Assembly: GCF_042666655.1 (NCBI RefSeq)
Contig: NZ_JBHTDE010000003.1
Location: 558,001-622,000 of the forward strand
DNA from: Paracraurococcus sp042666655
Lineage (GTDB): Bacteria; Pseudomonadota; Alphaproteobacteria; Acetobacterales; Acetobacteraceae
DNA length: 64,000 nucleotides
Direction of reading: 5' to 3'
Both the position numbers and the translations under genes were made by a program. Of this stretch, positions 62,008 through 64,000 are shown piece after piece. The notes under the pieces are model-generated. The model saw nothing but the letters and a program-made list of their open reading frames with translations. It was not told the origin of the DNA and ran no database searches. Within the stretch, counting starts at the first letter, position 1. Each line of letters starts with the position of its first letter.

Positions 62008-62142
62008 GGCAAGGCCAGGGAGGAAGTATCCTCCCTGGCCTCTCCTCTATGTTTGTGGGTTGGCACCTGCCGCGCGGCGAGTGCCCGACTCACGAAAAGG
62101 AAGGGTGGGGTTCGGGGAGGGAATACTTTTCCTTCCCCGACC
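62008..62142 (+). repeat. Structured intergenic repeat, copy D
   Basis: Three hairpins as in copy C but with changed paired bases: CCAGGGAGGA, AGTA, TCCTCCCTGG (62015-62038); GGCACCTGCCG, CG, CGGCGAGTGCC (62062-62085); TCGGGGAGGGAA, five bases, TTCCTTCCCCGA (62112-62140). It lies between the convergent ends of the lipoprotein gene and hemA. Confidence 0.85.
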
Positions 62143-62149
62143 TTGCTTG

Positions 62150-63379
62150 CTACTCGGCCGCCTGCCGCATCACCTGCCTCGGCAGCACCGCCTGCAGCGC
62201 GGCGATCAGCTCGGCGATCATCGCATCGGTATGGAAGGGCGTCGCACACAACCGCAGCCGCTCCGTCCCGCGCGGCACGGTCGGGTAGTTGATCGGCGTG
62301 GCATAGAGGTCGTGCTCCGCCAGCAGCCGGCGGGCCACCTGACGGCAGAGCTCGGCCTCGCCGACGAAGACCGGGACGATATGGCTGGGGGCGGCGATGC
62401 GCGGCAGGCCGACGGCATCGAGCGCCGATTTCAGCGCCGCGGCACGTTCCGCCAGCTTCTCGCGCCGGGCCGGGTCCTGCTTCAGGCTGCGCACGCTGGC
62501 CAGTGCCGCGCCGGCGACCGCGGGCGGCAGGGCAGTGGTGAAGATCAGCCCGCCGGCGACGCTGCGGATGAAGTCGACCAGCTCGGCATCGCCGGCGACA
62601 TAGCCGCCCAGCACGCCGAAACCCTTGGCCAGCGTGCCCTCGATCAGGTCGACCCGGGCCGCGACCCCGTCGCGCTCCGAGATCCCGCCGCCGGTGGCGC
62701 CATAGAGGCCGACCGCATGGACCTCGTCCAGGTAGGTCATGGCGCCGTATCTGTCGGCCAGGTCGCAGATCGCGCCGATCGGGGCGATGTCGCCGTCCAT
62801 CGAATAGACGCTCTCGAAGGCGATCAGCTTCGGCGCATCCGCCGGGGCCGCGGCCAGCTTGGCTTCCAGGTCCGCCAGGTCGTTGTGCTGCCAGATGACC
62901 CGTCTGGCATCCTTCGCCCCGCGCATGCCGGCAATCATCGAGGCGTGGTTCTTGGCATCGGAGAAGACGATGAAGCCGGGCAGGGCTTCCAGCACCGCCG
63001 AGATCGCCGCGGCATTGGCGATGTAGCCGGACCCGAACAGCAGCGCGCCCGACTTGGCGTGCAGCGAGGCCAATTCGGCCTCCAGCGCCGCATGCAGCGG
63101 CGAGGTGCCGGAGATGTTGCGGGTGCCGCCGGCGCCGGCGCCGTGCTGCGCGATCGCCGCGGTGGCCGCTTCCAGCACCGCCGGGTGGTTGCCCATGCCG
63201 AGATAATCGTTCGACGACCAGACCGTGACCTCCCGCACCCCCTCTGGCGCATGCCAGCGATAGGTGGGGAAGCGGCCCGCCAGTTTTTCCAGATGGGCGA
63301 ATTCCCGGTAGCGGCCCTCCCGGCGCATGGCGCCGATCGTGTCGCGGCAATGGGCAAGCAGGGTCGCACGGGTTTGCAT
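62150..63379 (-). CDS. hemA: 5-aminolevulinate synthase
   Basis: A 409-residue PLP enzyme making 5-aminolevulinate from glycine and succinyl-CoA, the C4 entry to haem and bacteriochlorophyll. Seen are SSNDYLGMGNHP, HGAGAGGTRNISGT, the PLP Asp in YLDEVHAVGLYG, and the PLP lysine K252 in EGTLAKGFGVLGGY. The C4 pathway in bacteria is essentially alphaproteobacterial, which supports the taxonomic placement. The ATG at 63379 matches the usual family start; upstream in-frame codons do not. Confidence 0.96.
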   Translation of the reverse strand: MQTRATLLAHCRDTIGAMRREGRYREFAHLEKLAGRFPTYRWHAPEGVREVTVWSSNDYLGMGNHPAVLEAATAAIAQHGAGAGGTRNISGTSPLHAALEAELASLHAKSGALLFGSGYIANAAAISAVLEALPGFIVFSDAKNHASMIAGMRGAKDARRVIWQHNDLADLEAKLAAAPADAPKLIAFESVYSMDGDIAPIGAICDLADRYGAMTYLDEVHAVGLYGATGGGISERDGVAARVDLIEGTLAKGFGVLGGYVAGDAELVDFIRSVAGGLIFTTALPPAVAGAALASVRSLKQDPARREKLAERAAALKSALDAVGLPRIAAPSHIVPVFVGEAELCRQVARRLLAEHDLYATPINYPTVPRGTERLRLCATPFHTDAMIAELIAALQAVLPRQVMRQAAE

Positions 63380-63592
63380 GGCGGGGCGCTTTAGCACTGT
63401 CCGGGCAGCATATGTCGTCATGTTCCGCAAAAACCCAATGAAGCGACCGCAACCCTGGGCCGCGGTGGCGAAGATCCTCAGCCTAGCGGAAGGCCATGGC
63501 CGCGCTGTGCGCCATGATGCAGGTCAAGCCGGCCGGCGTTCCCCCGGGGCCGCGCCGGGGATAGCCTCGAGCCGACCGGGAAGGGGACCCCC

Positions 63593-64000
63593 ATGGATAT
63601 CGGCATCCTGCAACAGCGGCGGATCGAGGCCGCCTTCGCCAAGGGCATCTTCGCGGAACTGGCCGCCGAATTGGGCGAGGAGCGCGCTCGGGCTCTCCTG
63701 ACCCGTGCCGTGGTGAAGCTGGCGAAGCAGGCTGCCGGCGCCATGGCGGCCGCGGCGCCGGCCGGGCCCAGCCTCGACCATTTCGAGGCCATCCAGGAAG
63801 CCTGGACCCGCGACGATGCCCTCCGCATCGAGCCGGTGGCGCGCGACGCGACCCGCTTCGACTTCAACGTCACCCGCTGCCGCTATGCCGAGATGTACCG
63901 CGAGATGGGGCTGGAAGGGCTCGGCGCGGTGCTGTCCTGCAACCGCGACGGCGCCTTCTGCGAGGGCTACGACCCGCGCCTCAAGCTCACCCGCACCCAG
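63593..64000 (+). CDS. L-2-amino-thiazoline-4-carboxylic acid hydrolase family protein (3' end cut)
   Basis: The first 136 codons of a gene that runs past the window. The family likeness is in FNVTRCRYAEMYREMGLEGLG and LSCNRDGAFCEGYDPRLKL, typical of the ATC hydrolase family (one member makes L-cysteine from 2-aminothiazoline-4-carboxylate; most are uncharacterised). The ATG at 63593 follows an AAGGGGA stretch. It is divergent from hemA across 213 bp, in which I see no gene. Confidence 0.8.
   Translation, partial: MDIGILQQRRIEAAFAKGIFAELAAELGEERARALLTRAVVKLAKQAAGAMAAAAPAGPSLDHFEAIQEAWTRDDALRIEPVARDATRFDFNVTRCRYAEMYREMGLEGLGAVLSCNRDGAFCEGYDPRLKLTRTQ

Overview
The window reads as chromosomal DNA from a high-GC, aerobic, Gram-negative alphaproteobacterium, most likely of the Acetobacteraceae (Roseomonas-like). 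The evidence is a C4-type 5-aminolevulinate synthase (hemA), lipid A and Kdo genes, TonB-dependent uptake, dense GC-rich coding with ATGA/TGATG gene overlaps, and many ABC and acyl-CoA genes. The genus is an inference. I found about 60 protein genes, no tRNA or rRNA gene, no CRISPR array and no transposase.

Layout: 1-4543 (minus) is a branched-chain amino acid type ABC importer with a fused LivM-LivG protein, divergent from a PLP aminotransferase. 6039-9348 holds a group III truncated haemoglobin, a flavin oxidoreductase and a phytanoyl-CoA-dioxygenase-like enzyme. 9377-18339 is an arsenic resistance island. It has arsR-acr3-arsO, then an arsR-arsC fusion with GAPDH and arsJ, a divergent MFS carrier, and a separate PadR regulator plus a flavoprotein with a cysteine-rich tail. 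18451-19308 encodes an outer-membrane barrel behind an AT-rich promoter island. 19703-26988 holds envelope lipid genes (lipid kinase, LpxH-like phosphatase, glycosyltransferase, DUF374 acyltransferase, waaA, lpxK, LpxL-like).

27057-30939 is a TetR-controlled DevBCA-type exporter with a very long perfect palindrome at its promoter. 31021-34743 has an amino acid binding protein and a NikR / TonB receptor pair. 34765-42793 carries an SDR, an M23 peptidase, xseA, purD, a polysaccharide ABC exporter and a lytic transglycosylase with a SPOR domain. 42983-53484 is largely acyl-CoA catabolism (NDP-forming CoA ligase, MaoC hydratase, CoA-transferase, two acyl-CoA dehydrogenases, enoyl-CoA hydratase, SDR), with an exonuclease and a PEP-mutase-family protein embedded. 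53871-60222 is a complete fructose PTS operon with its divergent LacI-type regulator. 60283-64000 has an amidase, a small lipoprotein, hemA and the start of an ATC-hydrolase-family gene.

Two things stand out. The first is a structured intergenic repeat found four times (32043, 36372, 46351, 62008), whose hairpin stems change sequence but keep pairing. The second is the PadR / cysteine-tailed flavoprotein unit beside the ars genes, which looks like a second, differently regulated metalloid-response module.
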